A stretch of 38,779 nt of DNA from an uncultured Acetatifactor sp. GTDB taxonomy: Bacteria; Bacillota; Clostridia; Lachnospirales; Lachnospiraceae. The stretch's first letter is position 1; each line of letters opens with the position of its first letter. The notes under the pieces are model-generated. The model saw only the letters and a program-made list of their open reading frames with translations. It was not told where the DNA came from and did no database searches. Where the stretch lies: positions 1-38,779 of the forward strand of contig CAJUAH010000037.1 in the NCBI GenBank assembly GCA_910584375.1, read 5' to 3'. Both the position numbers and the translations under genes were made by a program. Shown one piece after another: positions 16,525 to 23,907 of this stretch.

Positions 16525-17498
16525 AGGCGGAGATATTGGCGCTGCTGCGGGAGAGCGGGGAGTTTGTCTCCGGGCAGGAGTTGTGCAGCCGTTTCGGCGT
16601 GACCCGGGCCGCGGTCTGGAAGGCCATAGGGCAGCTGAGAAAAGAGGGTTATGAGATCGAGGCGGTGCAGAACCGGGGGTACAAGCTGGTGGCGGCGGAG
16701 GTCTACGGGGAAAATGAGCTGCGCAGCCGGATTCGTACCGCCTGGGCCGGGGCGGAACTGCATTTTCACAGGATAACGGGTTCCACCAATCTGCTGGCGA
16801 AACAGGCCGGGGAGGAGGGCGCTCCCCACGGCGCATTGTTTGTGGCGGATGAGCAGACCGCCGGACGGGGCAGACGGGGCAGGAGCTGGCAGTCGCCTCC
16901 GGGGGCGAATATCTATTTTACCATATTGCTGCGGCCGGATTTTGCGCCGGATCGGGCGTCCATGCTGACGTTGGTGATGGCCCACAGCGTGGCGGAGGCT
17001 ATTGAGAGGCTTACCGGTCTGGAGCCGGAGATCAAGTGGCCCAACGACGTGCTGTTAGACGATAAAAAGATCTGCGGCATTTTGACGGAGATGAGCCTGG
17101 AGCGGGAGTATATCCAGTATGTGGTCTGCGGCGTGGGGATCAATGTGGCCGATCAGGATTTCCCCGAGGGCGTCCGGGAACATGCCACCGCCGTGGAGAC
17201 GGTGTGGGGGCGGCGGGTGTCCAAGGGGGTACTGCTGCAGTATGTGATGGAGGCTTTTGAGAAGGATTACGACGCCTTTGCGGCGGCCGGCGATCTGTCG
17301 CCGCTGCTGGAGAGCTATAACAGGAGGCTGGTGAATCTGGGCCGCAGGGTGCGGGTGCTGGATCCCAAGGGAGAATGGGAGGGCACGGCCCGGGGCGCCA
17401 ACGCCCGGGGAGAACTGCTGGTGGAGGATGAGGCGGGCACCGTGACGGAGGTGTACGCGGGCGAGGTGTCGGTCCGGGGAATCTACGGATATGTGTAG
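16521..17498 (+). CDS. birA: Bifunctional biotin ligase / biotin operon repressor
   Basis: Attaches biotin to carboxylase carrier proteins through biotinyl-AMP and, having a DNA-binding domain, can also repress biotin genes. A winged helix occupies about 1-60 (VSGQELCSRFGVTRAAVWK). The ligase domain shows GRGRRGRSW at 115-123 and KWPNDVLLDDKKICG from 172, which contains the catalytic lysine region. A small C-terminal SH3-like domain (about 275-325) completes the 325 residues. The ATG overlaps the argF stop (ATGA), indicating translational coupling. Confidence 0.95.
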   Translation: MKAEILALLRESGEFVSGQELCSRFGVTRAAVWKAIGQLRKEGYEIEAVQNRGYKLVAAEVYGENELRSRIRTAWAGAELHFHRITGSTNLLAKQAGEEGAPHGALFVADEQTAGRGRRGRSWQSPPGANIYFTILLRPDFAPDRASMLTLVMAHSVAEAIERLTGLEPEIKWPNDVLLDDKKICGILTEMSLEREYIQYVVCGVGINVADQDFPEGVREHATAVETVWGRRVSKGVLLQYVMEAFEKDYDAFAAAGDLSPLLESYNRRLVNLGRRVRVLDPKGEWEGTARGANARGELLVEDEAGTVTEVYAGEVSVRGIYGYV

Positions 17499-17592
17499 GA
17501 TGCAGGGTGTGCGGGGAAAGAAAGACAGGAAGATTGTGAATAAAGCAATCTGGTCATAACGGATACGTGCAGGATGCGCGGGGAAAGAGAGC
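17488..17592 (+). repeat. Imperfect direct duplication around the birA stop
   Basis: GGATATGTGTAGGATGC followed by CGGGGAAAGAAAG (from 17488) recurs as GGATACGTGCAGGATGC followed by CGGGGAAAGAGAG (from 17561), about 73 bases apart. A small hairpin (AGATTG/CAATCT) lies between the copies. Confidence 0.7.
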
Positions 17593-17593
17593 G

Positions 17594-17938
17594 ATGGAAC
17601 AGGAGAGAGTGGTGCTCTGCGGCGCCAGCGCCTATGAGCAGAAATATTATTTTAACCAGACTTTTAAGGGGATTCCCCAGTCGATCCAGGAAGAGCTGCA
17701 CATTATCTGCGTGTTGTTCACCGAGGAGGTGGGGGGCGTGTTCACCATAGTGTTTGAGCCGGACGGCTCCGTGTCCCTGGAGACAGACGCGGAGGAGGAC
17801 GATATCTATTACGACGAGATCGGCAGCGGGCTGCTGGTGTCGGAGATCCGCAGAAAACGGCAGGAACTGCTGGAGTCCCTGAGCCTGTATTACAGGGTGT
17901 TCGTGCTGAAGGAACCTCTGGGGGAGGAAGGGATCTGA
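17594..17938 (+). CDS. Small conserved protein, DUF6145-like
   Basis: A 114-residue soluble acidic protein (MEQERVVLCGASAYEQKYY at the N-terminus, RRKRQELLESLSLYYRV near the C-terminus). I recognise it as resembling small Lachnospiraceae proteins filed as DUF6145; the family has no known function and my match is from memory. The ATG at 17594 has only a weak GAAAGAGA upstream. It sits 95 bases after birA. The gap contains a partial duplication of the birA tail sequence. Confidence 0.7.
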   Translation: MEQERVVLCGASAYEQKYYFNQTFKGIPQSIQEELHIICVLFTEEVGGVFTIVFEPDGSVSLETDAEEDDIYYDEIGSGLLVSEIRRKRQELLESLSLYYRVFVLKEPLGEEGI

Positions 17939-18433
17939 TTGGCGTTGCACACCATACTCTAAACAAGGTTTTGCCTGTTGTACTCTAAGATCCATACGGA
18001 CAAAGAGTGGAAAATCCGCACAAGATATGCTGCTTTCAGAGGAGAGATATTCTGCTTGGGAATTTGGGTGGGCATATAGAAAAAAATTTCTTTTTTATAC
18101 CCATTTAGAGAAGTTAAATCCCCTGTTTTGGGGCTTGGATGGGCCTATGCACAAAAATCTTTCTTTTTGCCCCCTATTTTGCAACAAAAGAGGGGTACAG
18201 GCGGTAAGTTTTTCTGCATAGACCCACAAGGAGTATAAAGAGCCTGAAAAAGCCTGATTTTACAGAGTGAATGTGGATACAAAATGGGAATTTTTTTGTA
18301 TAGGCCCAGCAAGTTTGACCTCTGGGAGAATGCACATAGATTGATAAAACCGTCAGTTTATTGGCGAGTTGAACAGAACGTAAAATCGACATTTAATGAA
18401 GGCATACAAGCGCAAGAGGCAAGAGGGATAATC
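17939..18433. other. Gene-free stretch rich in palindromes
   Basis: About 495 bases without a supportable gene. It holds the array of four ~35-bp palindromes and a possible weak promoter (TTGAAC at 18369-18374, TTTAAT at 18392-18397, spacing 17) for the small gene at 18434. Short open frames here run through palindromes and lack start signals. Confidence 0.6.
18069..18308. repeat. Array of four related ~35-bp palindromes
   Basis: Four imperfect palindromes share the half-site TGGGCCTATGCAAAAAA or its reverse complement: 18069-18104 (TGGGCATATAGAAAAAA / TTTTTTATACCCA), 18139-18174 (TGGGCCTATGCACAAAAA / CTTTTTGCCCC), 18193-18226 (ending TTTTTCTGCATAGACCCA) and 18274-18308 (TGGATACAAAA / TTTTTTTGTATAGGCCCA). 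The best-preserved half of each runs forward in the first two and reverse in the last two, so the set is itself arranged as a nested inverted repeat. Confidence 0.75.
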
Positions 18434-18689
18434 ATGTATTATAAAACTTGGGAAGAATGGCAGAAAGTCTGTCCCATTGTAGATGGAATATGGGATAAGG
18501 AGCGTTTGTACGGATATTTGGTAGCGATGTGCCACGAATTTAGAAAGCCGATAGAGACTTTTTTTAGGGAATATCAAGATGCAACTGCTCAGGAAGAAGA
18601 AAGATTTATTGTTAAAAGCACAGGCAAATGAAATAAATTGGAAAAGACCGTTTCCTCATGATGAGCATTTGGATTGGCTTATAGACTAG
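18434..18689 (+). pseudogene. Small unknown gene, probably frameshifted
   Basis: From the ATG at 18434 a 65-residue frame reads MYYKTWEEWQKVCPIVDG and continues to a stop at 18631. Near its end the protein-like signal moves to another frame: from 18579 the frame QLLRKKKDLLLKAQANEINW runs on to HDEHLDWLID and a stop at 18689. Joined, they would give one protein of about 85 residues, so a single frameshift around 18575-18600 is likely. The alternative is an intact 65-residue gene with chance downstream coding. I do not recognise the family. It lies in a decayed region. Confidence 0.4.
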
Positions 18690-18775
18690 ACAACTTCCGA
18701 TTAGCAGTAGGAATATCTCTCTGAAAACTGTGAATTTTGGAGCGAAGAAATGAACCGGATCCGAAAGGGGTAAAA

Positions 18776-19256
18776 TTGAAGGATTTAGACGAGTTGAGAA
18801 TGGACTGTTCAATCAAGCAGAAGAAGGGATTACATATTATCGTATCCTCAGTGGTAATCTGGATTGCCGTTTTCTTTTTTGGTTTCAAAAATAATAAATG
18901 TAGATTTCCAGAATAAGGGCAATCCCCTGACAAACCTGGGGGTTTTATTTTCAGTCAACCAGATACTCTATTTACTGATTGCAATGTGGATATATCCAAC
19001 GCTGCCTGAATAAATGCTAATGGTAATCGCGATGATTTTTGGGGCGCATCTTATGCCTTACAGTTGGCTGTACAGATCTAAGAGCTACTTTATATTATCT
19101 GTAATAATACCAATCATAGCATTGGTGGTCGGGTTAAACTTTGAAACGTTTGTTCTTGCGATTGTAATGACAGGGATTGAAATATTGTTCAGTATCCTGC
19201 TTGTATATGAAGTAAAAAATGACAGAGTGACAGGCCCCCATTTGCAGGAGGAATAG
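18776..19256 (+). pseudogene. Broken DUF7010-like membrane protein gene
   Basis: A TTG at 18776 behind AAAGGGG opens LKDLDELRMDCSIKQKKG and a first membrane helix (VVIWIAVFFFGF), then stops at 18917. In another frame VDFQNKGNPLTNLGVLFSVN continues with LYLLIAMWIYPTLPE, hits a TAA at 19011-19013, and resumes in the same frame as MLMVIAMIFGAHLMPYSWLY to 19256 with two more helices. This order matches my memory of DUF7010 membrane proteins (about 180-190 residues). An internal segment containing a second helix pair appears deleted at about 18895, causing the frameshift, and one Lys/Glu codon became a stop. The last part alone could be misread as an 80-residue gene. Confidence 0.65.
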
Positions 19257-19346
19257 GCAGTAGCCGATTGTGAGACAGTCTTTTGCAGGTACCGCGCAAA
19301 CGCCTGGAACAGTGAGAGCGAAAAGGCGGAGGGGACGGAGAAAATT

Positions 19347-20195
19347 ATGAAACAGAAGATCAAAATCGAGGTGGATCCAAACGAAACACAGTGGTTATAC
19401 TCGCAGGACTGGGTATATTATGACTACGGGGACTGCAAAAGGCATTTGCAGATCCTTTTCCCTTACAGGCAGGGCATGGGCGAGGACGAAAAGTATCCGC
19501 TGATCCTGTTGATCCCCGGTTCCGCCTGGCACAAACAGGAGATGTATAACGATATTCCTCAGTATGCGCTTTTGGCCAGACGGGGATTTGCGGTGGCGGC
19601 GATGGAGTATCGGGAGTCTGAGATCGCAGCTTTCCCGGCCCAGATTGAGGACGTGTGCAACGCTTTGAAGTTTATTCCGGGTATTGCGGGGAATTTCCAT
19701 ATTGATGCCGATAAGATATTCCTCATGGGCAATTCGTCCGGCGGCCATATCGCGATGATGTCCGTACTCTTTAACGCCCATGGACTGTGCGACGCTTTGC
19801 CGGAAGTCTCAGGCGTTATCTGTGAGAGCGGTTCCACGGATCTGCTGATCTGCGCGAAAGAAAAGCTGCCGCCATGGATGCAGAAACGCCCGTCCGCCGC
19901 GCTCCTGGGCGTGGAAGAGATCGAGGGGCATGAGGAACTGGCCAGAAGGGCGTCCTGTTCCATGTATATCTCGGAGGATATCGATCTGCCGCCGATACTG
20001 CTGATACACAGTGAAAAGGATCCGATTGTTTCAGTTGAAAACAGCAGGACGCTGTATGAGAGACTTACGGAGTCCCATCACACTGCATACTATTATGAGC
20101 TGGAAGATAATGACGCCCATGGCGGCGCGACCTTTTATGCCAGTACGATATTGGATATCATTCAGGATTTTTGTGAAAAATGTGTACCTCGCTGA
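19347..20195 (+). CDS. Alpha/beta hydrolase (esterase/lipase-like)
   Basis: A 282-residue cytosolic hydrolase of the BD-FAE/esterase type. The nucleophile elbow GNSSGG lies at 128-133 with S130 as nucleophile; the likely acid is D225 (HSEKDPIVS) and the base H258 (NDAHGG). The oxyanion-hole region is IPGSAW near 55-60. There is no signal peptide. The substrate is unknown; relatives act on acylated sugars or short-chain esters. The ATG at 19347 follows GGAGGGG/CGGAG. Its composition is intermediate, and it stands between decayed DNA and the coaX operon, so it may be a single-gene unit. Confidence 0.85.
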   Translation: MKQKIKIEVDPNETQWLYSQDWVYYDYGDCKRHLQILFPYRQGMGEDEKYPLILLIPGSAWHKQEMYNDIPQYALLARRGFAVAAMEYRESEIAAFPAQIEDVCNALKFIPGIAGNFHIDADKIFLMGNSSGGHIAMMSVLFNAHGLCDALPEVSGVICESGSTDLLICAKEKLPPWMQKRPSAALLGVEEIEGHEELARRASCSMYISEDIDLPPILLIHSEKDPIVSVENSRTLYERLTESHHTAYYYELEDNDAHGGATFYASTILDIIQDFCEKCVPR

Positions 20196-20209
20196 TCTCT
20201 AAAGCAAGA

Positions 20210-20312
20210 GGTATGCGCGGCCCCCGAAGATATAGGGAGAAACAGTTTCTGGTCATGAATCCGCTGCCCCTCATCAGGGGTATGCGCGGCCCCCGAAGAC
20301 ATAGAGGAAAAC
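20210..20312 (+). repeat. Pair of 34-bp direct repeats upstream of coaX
   Basis: GGTATGCGCGGCCCCCGAAG at 20210 recurs at 20279, each followed by a similar tail (ATATAGGGAGAAAC and ACATAGAGGAAAAC), giving about 30 of 34 matches at a period of 69 bases. The spacer contains a CCCCTCATCAGGGG hairpin (20267-20280). Confidence 0.85.
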
Positions 20313-20396
20313 ACAGTTGGCGCTTGTGGGGCGGTATAGGACAGAGGCCCCGCAAACAGTCTAAAGGACAGGAACATATATGAGAGGAGGACAGGT

Positions 20397-21170
20397 ATGA
20401 TCTTAGTAGTGGATGTGGGCAACACCAATATAACCTGCGGCGTGTACGGCGACCGGGAGATGAAAGCCACCTTTCGGATGACCACCAAGACCCCCCGGAC
20501 TTCGGACGAATACGGGGTGATGCTGTGCCAGCTGCTGGCGGCCAGGGGGATCAAACCCCAGTCCATCGAGGGTACGGCGGTGGCCAGCGTGGTGCCGGAC
20601 GTGATGCACTCCCTGATGGGCGGAATCACCCGCTATGTGACTTCCCAGGTGCTGACTGTGGGCCCGGGAACCAAGACGGGCATCAAGATCACCACAGAGG
20701 ATCCCCGAACCATCGGCGCGGACCGGATCGTGGACGCGGTGGCGGCCTATGAGAAATATGGTGGCCCGGCGCTTGTCATCGATTTCAACACGGCTACCAC
20801 TTATGACTATGTCACCGGGCAGGGGCATTTTGCGGCAGGGATCACCGCTCCCGGCATCCGCATCAGCTCCGAGGCGTTGTGGAAGGAGACGGCCAAGCTG
20901 CCCAATATCGAGATCAAAAAACCCAAGTCCATCCTGGCCCAGGAAACCATCAGCAGTATGCAGGCAGGGCTGGTGTACGGCCAGATCGGCCAGACGGAAT
21001 ATATCATCGGCAAGGTGAAGGAGGAGACAGGCATCCCGGATATGAAAGTGATTGCCACCGGAGGTCTGGGAAGGCTGATCGCGGAGGAGACCGACGCCAT
21101 CGACTTCTACGATCCTTACCTGACGCTGGACGGCTTGCGAATCATTTACGATAAAAACAGAAACAGATAA
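20397..21170 (+). CDS. coaX: Type III pantothenate kinase
   Basis: First step of coenzyme A synthesis: pantothenate plus ATP gives 4'-phosphopantothenate. The 257 residues match CoaX. DVGNTN at 6-11 is the phosphate-binding motif, GADRIVDAV is present, and the second phosphate motif reads DFNTATT at 129-135, where most CoaX have Gly in place of N131. The ATG at 20397 follows GAGGAGG at 20384-20390. dusB begins 17 bases after its stop, so the two form an operon. Confidence 0.94.
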   Translation: MILVVDVGNTNITCGVYGDREMKATFRMTTKTPRTSDEYGVMLCQLLAARGIKPQSIEGTAVASVVPDVMHSLMGGITRYVTSQVLTVGPGTKTGIKITTEDPRTIGADRIVDAVAAYEKYGGPALVIDFNTATTYDYVTGQGHFAAGITAPGIRISSEALWKETAKLPNIEIKKPKSILAQETISSMQAGLVYGQIGQTEYIIGKVKEETGIPDMKVIATGGLGRLIAEETDAIDFYDPYLTLDGLRIIYDKNRNR

Positions 21171-21187
21171 AAGAGGTCTGACGGAAA

Positions 21188-22171
21188 ATGAGCACGTTGC
21201 GAATAGGGAATGTGACTTTGAAGAACAATGTAATACTGGCTCCCATGGCAGGCGTGACCGACCTGCCATTTCGCGTATTGTGCAGGGAACAGGGAGCGGG
21301 GATGGTCTGCATGGAAATGGTCAGCGCCAAGGCCATCTATTACGGAAACAAAAACACGGAGCAGCTGCTGGAGATCCACCCCCAGGAAGGCCCCGCCTCC
21401 TTACAGCTCTTTGGCTCGGATCCGGAGATCCTCAGCGAGATGGCAAAGCGGATCGTGGAACGTCCCTTCGCCGTCCTGGACCTGAACATGGGCTGCCCGG
21501 TTCCCAAGGTGGTGAACAACGGCGAGGGTTCGGCGCTGATGAAGGATCCCAGGCTGGTGGAAAAGATTTTGACCAGGCTGGTGAAAGCGGTGGAAAAGCC
21601 GGTGACGGTGAAGATTCGCAAGGGTTTTGACGAGGCGCATGTGAACGCCGTGGAGATTGCCCGGATCGCCGAGAGCTGCGGCGTGGCGGCAGTGGCGGTG
21701 CATGGGCGCACCAGAGTCCAGTATTACAGCGGAACTGCCGATTGGGATATCATCGCGGCGGTCAAGGACGCCGTGGGGATTCCTGTGATCGGCAACGGGG
21801 ATGTGACCGACGCCCCATCCGCCCAGGCTCTGCTGCGGCACACCGGCTGCGACGGGGTGATGATCGGCAGGGCGGCCCAGGGCAATCCCTGGATATTTCG
21901 GGAAGTGACGCAGTATCTGGAGACGGGGACGGTTCCGGGAAGGCCGGGGCCGCAGGAGGTCAGGGAGCTGGTGCGGCGGCACGCGGCGCTGCAGCTAAAG
22001 TACAAGGGCGAGTACACGGCGGTGCGGGAGATGCGCAAGCATCTGGCCTGGTACACGGCGGGCTACCCCCACTCCGCCCGTTTTCGCCAGACCATCAACA
22101 CCATGGAGACCATGGAGGAATTGCTGGCGGGTCTGGAGGAGATATTCACAGACGCATATTTTCACGGATAA
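21188..22171 (+). CDS. dusB: tRNA-dihydrouridine synthase
   Basis: FMN-dependent enzyme that reduces uridine to dihydrouridine in the tRNA D-loop. The TIM barrel starts with LAPMAGVTDLPFR. The active-site cysteine is C103 in DLNMGCPVPK, followed by VKIRKGFD, AVHGRTRVQYYSG, VIGNGDV and GVMIGRAAQGNPW. At 327 residues it has the usual length. The ATG at 21188 has AGAGG upstream. It is cotranscribed with coaX; DusB is the common Firmicute assignment, but the exact tRNA position is not determined by sequence. Confidence 0.93.
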   Translation: MSTLRIGNVTLKNNVILAPMAGVTDLPFRVLCREQGAGMVCMEMVSAKAIYYGNKNTEQLLEIHPQEGPASLQLFGSDPEILSEMAKRIVERPFAVLDLNMGCPVPKVVNNGEGSALMKDPRLVEKILTRLVKAVEKPVTVKIRKGFDEAHVNAVEIARIAESCGVAAVAVHGRTRVQYYSGTADWDIIAAVKDAVGIPVIGNGDVTDAPSAQALLRHTGCDGVMIGRAAQGNPWIFREVTQYLETGTVPGRPGPQEVRELVRRHAALQLKYKGEYTAVREMRKHLAWYTAGYPHSARFRQTINTMETMEELLAGLEEIFTDAYFHG

Positions 22172-22218
22172 TCACATAGATTAGTCATTGAAAAATCCCC
22201 GGCGGGAGTGGATTCAAA

Positions 22219-23004
22219 GTGGAGCATGTGATATATCTGGCGGTGAAAAAAGCAGGCAGAGGAAAACGGGAGCCGGTGGCGATAGAGCGCTTACAGCTGG
22301 AGCAGACCACTGTGAGCAGGGTGACGCTGCTGGAACCCTATCTGGAGGCGTGGCGGCATCCCTCCCATGTGTGCGGCGTGATCTGGGACAAGATCAGGGA
22401 GAGCTGCGGCGAAAATGCGGGTCTGCGGGAACGGCACAGGCAGTTTCCCGATTATCAGGTCTGGGACAGGAGCTTTCAGGGCTATCTGCAGAGGCGTGAA
22501 CTGACGGGAGAATGGCTGCGGGTGTGGCGGGTTCCCATGTTTGAACAGTATGGCGGCCCGGAGCAGGTGCAGATGTTTTTGAACCATGTGGAGGGCTGGC
22601 GGGAGCTGTCCCAGGTGCTGGTGCTGGGCTGCGCCTCGGATATGGAGGAATGGCTGCCCCGGCTGGCGCGGCGGGTCAGAGGAATCGATTTTTATATGGA
22701 TTATGAGCCGAGAGGCATGGAGGAGATGCAGGAGCGGATGGAGGAGGAATACGGGCTGGTGACCCAGTGGCGCATACTGCCCGGGGAGTCCTATCAGGGG
22801 CTGAGCCAGTATCTGCACAGTTACAGCACACCCTGCCTGGTACTGGATCTCACGGATCGGGCGGATGTTCCGGTGACGGGACTTAAGCCCGGCAGCATGT
22901 GGTGGGATCTGGGAGCGAAGGAGGAAAAGAGACATCTGCTGGAGGATCGCCCCCTGGGCGTGCGGTATGTGTCGCTGCGGACGCTGTGGAGAGACTTCGT
23001 GTAA
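22219..23004 (+). CDS. Conserved protein of unknown function
   Basis: A 261-residue soluble protein, GTG start at 22219 with GCGGGAG about ten bases upstream. It begins MEHVIYLAVKKAGRGKREP. A middle segment VLVLGCASDMEEWLPRLA with a following acidic helix and VRGIDFYMDY looks like a Rossmann-type alternation of strands and helices; LVLDLTDRADVPVTG recurs nearer the C-terminus. There are no catalytic motifs, signal peptide or membrane segments. It follows dusB by 47 bases and is probably the last gene of the coaX-dusB operon. I do not recognise the family. Confidence 0.8.
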   Translation: MEHVIYLAVKKAGRGKREPVAIERLQLEQTTVSRVTLLEPYLEAWRHPSHVCGVIWDKIRESCGENAGLRERHRQFPDYQVWDRSFQGYLQRRELTGEWLRVWRVPMFEQYGGPEQVQMFLNHVEGWRELSQVLVLGCASDMEEWLPRLARRVRGIDFYMDYEPRGMEEMQERMEEEYGLVTQWRILPGESYQGLSQYLHSYSTPCLVLDLTDRADVPVTGLKPGSMWWDLGAKEEKRHLLEDRPLGVRYVSLRTLWRDFV

Positions 23005-23006
23005 GA

Positions 23007-23028
23007 AGAACTTCTAATGAGAAGTTCT
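23007..23028 (+). other. Perfect 9-bp hairpin after the coaX-dusB-orf operon
   Basis: AGAACTTCT (23007-23015) pairs with AGAAGTTCT (23020-23028) around an AATG loop, starting three bases after the stop. There is no T-run directly after it, so it may be an mRNA 3'-end stabiliser rather than a terminator. Confidence 0.5.
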
Positions 23029-23090
23029 AATCTTGCCCTTGCGATGTCCGTGAAACGGGCCTGGACAGGTCTTTTTACAGCAAGTAATAC

Positions 23091-23119
23091 TTGACACCCT
23101 CTGTAAAATTCAGTATAAT
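23091..23119 (+). promoter_or_regulatory. Consensus sigma-A promoter of greA
   Basis: TTGACA at 23091-23096 and TATAAT at 23114-23119 match both consensus hexamers exactly, with the ideal 17-base spacer. This is the strongest promoter in the window. Confidence 0.9.
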
Positions 23120-23183
23120 CGGGTTGCTGTTCAGGGAGATTGGGAGTTACTATAAATATATAAAGAAGGAAGGGTATTGTAAA

Positions 23184-23666
23184 ATGCAGGAAAAGAAAAA
23201 CATTCTGACCTATGAAGGTCTGAAAAAGTACGAGGAGGAGCTGCACGAGCTGAAAGTGGTCAAACGCCAGGAAGTGGCGCAGAAGATCAAGGAGGCCAGA
23301 GAGCAGGGGGATCTGTCCGAGAATGCCGAGTATGACGCGGCTAAGGACGAGCAGAGAGACATTGAGGCCCGTATCGAGGAACTGGAGAAGATCTTGAAAA
23401 ATGCGGAGGTTGTGGTAGAGGAAGAGGTAGATCTGGATAAGATCAGCATCGGCTGCCGGGTCACGCTGTTGGACATCGAGTTCAGCGAGGAATTGGAGTA
23501 CAAGATCGTGGGATCCACGGAGGCCAACAGCCTGAAGGGAAAGATCTCCAACGAGAGCCCCGTGGGCAAGGCCCTGCTGGGCAAAAAGATCGGCGACACC
23601 GTGGAAGTGGAAACCCAGGCAGGGACATATGTTTACAAGGTGTTGGAGATTCAGAGGAGCAACTAG
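23184..23666 (+). CDS. greA: Transcription elongation factor GreA
   Basis: Rescues backtracked RNA polymerase by stimulating transcript cleavage through the secondary channel. The 160-residue product has an N-terminal coiled coil (about 1-75) whose tip carries the acidic DLSENAEYDAAKDEQ at 43-57, and a C-terminal FKBP-like domain ending in GKKIGDTVEVE. The ATG at 23184 follows GAAGGAAGGG. The gene is driven by a full-consensus promoter and precedes lysS, an arrangement common in Firmicutes. Confidence 0.96.
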   Translation: MQEKKNILTYEGLKKYEEELHELKVVKRQEVAQKIKEAREQGDLSENAEYDAAKDEQRDIEARIEELEKILKNAEVVVEEEVDLDKISIGCRVTLLDIEFSEELEYKIVGSTEANSLKGKISNESPVGKALLGKKIGDTVEVETQAGTYVYKVLEIQRSN

Positions 23667-23696
23667 AGGCAGCGGGAGTATACGAAACTGTAAACA

Positions 23697-23883
23697 GTAT
23701 GCGCCCCCAGCGCCTGAAATACATACCGGCCGGAGAGCGGACAGGGTGTATTTCACCGGAGAGACGCCGGGAGAGAGCATACGGAACTATACTGACTAAC
23801 GTTAAGATTATCCAATTTCCGCACAGCACATGTCGCATAATCAGGCAACATGCACTGTGCGAAAGGAAAATCTAATCGTTAGT
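23697..23883 (+). promoter_or_regulatory. Structured leader of lysS with nested stem-loops
   Basis: Three pairings are visible in the 241 bases between greA and lysS. GTATGC (23697-23702) pairs with GCATAC (23777-23782). Inside it TGAAATACA (23715-23723) pairs perfectly with TGTATTTCA (23747-23755). A long imperfect stem runs from ACTAACG (23795-23801) and GCACAG (23821-23826) to CTGTGC (23855-23860) and CGTTAGT (23877-23883), ending 13 bases before the lysS Shine-Dalgarno. None of the T-box hallmarks are present. A cis-regulatory RNA or a palindromic repeat are both possible. Confidence 0.55.
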
Positions 23884-23907
23884 GAGTATATAAATAGGAG
23901 AAAGAAA

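Noticed and set aside
19014..19256. Independent 80-residue membrane protein
   Set aside because: The same frame continues upstream of the ATG through a TAA into matching membrane-protein sequence, so it is the tail of a broken gene.
23667..23907. T-box leader for lysS
   Set aside because: No AGGGTGGNACCGCG-type T-box sequence, specifier region or terminator with T-run is visible.
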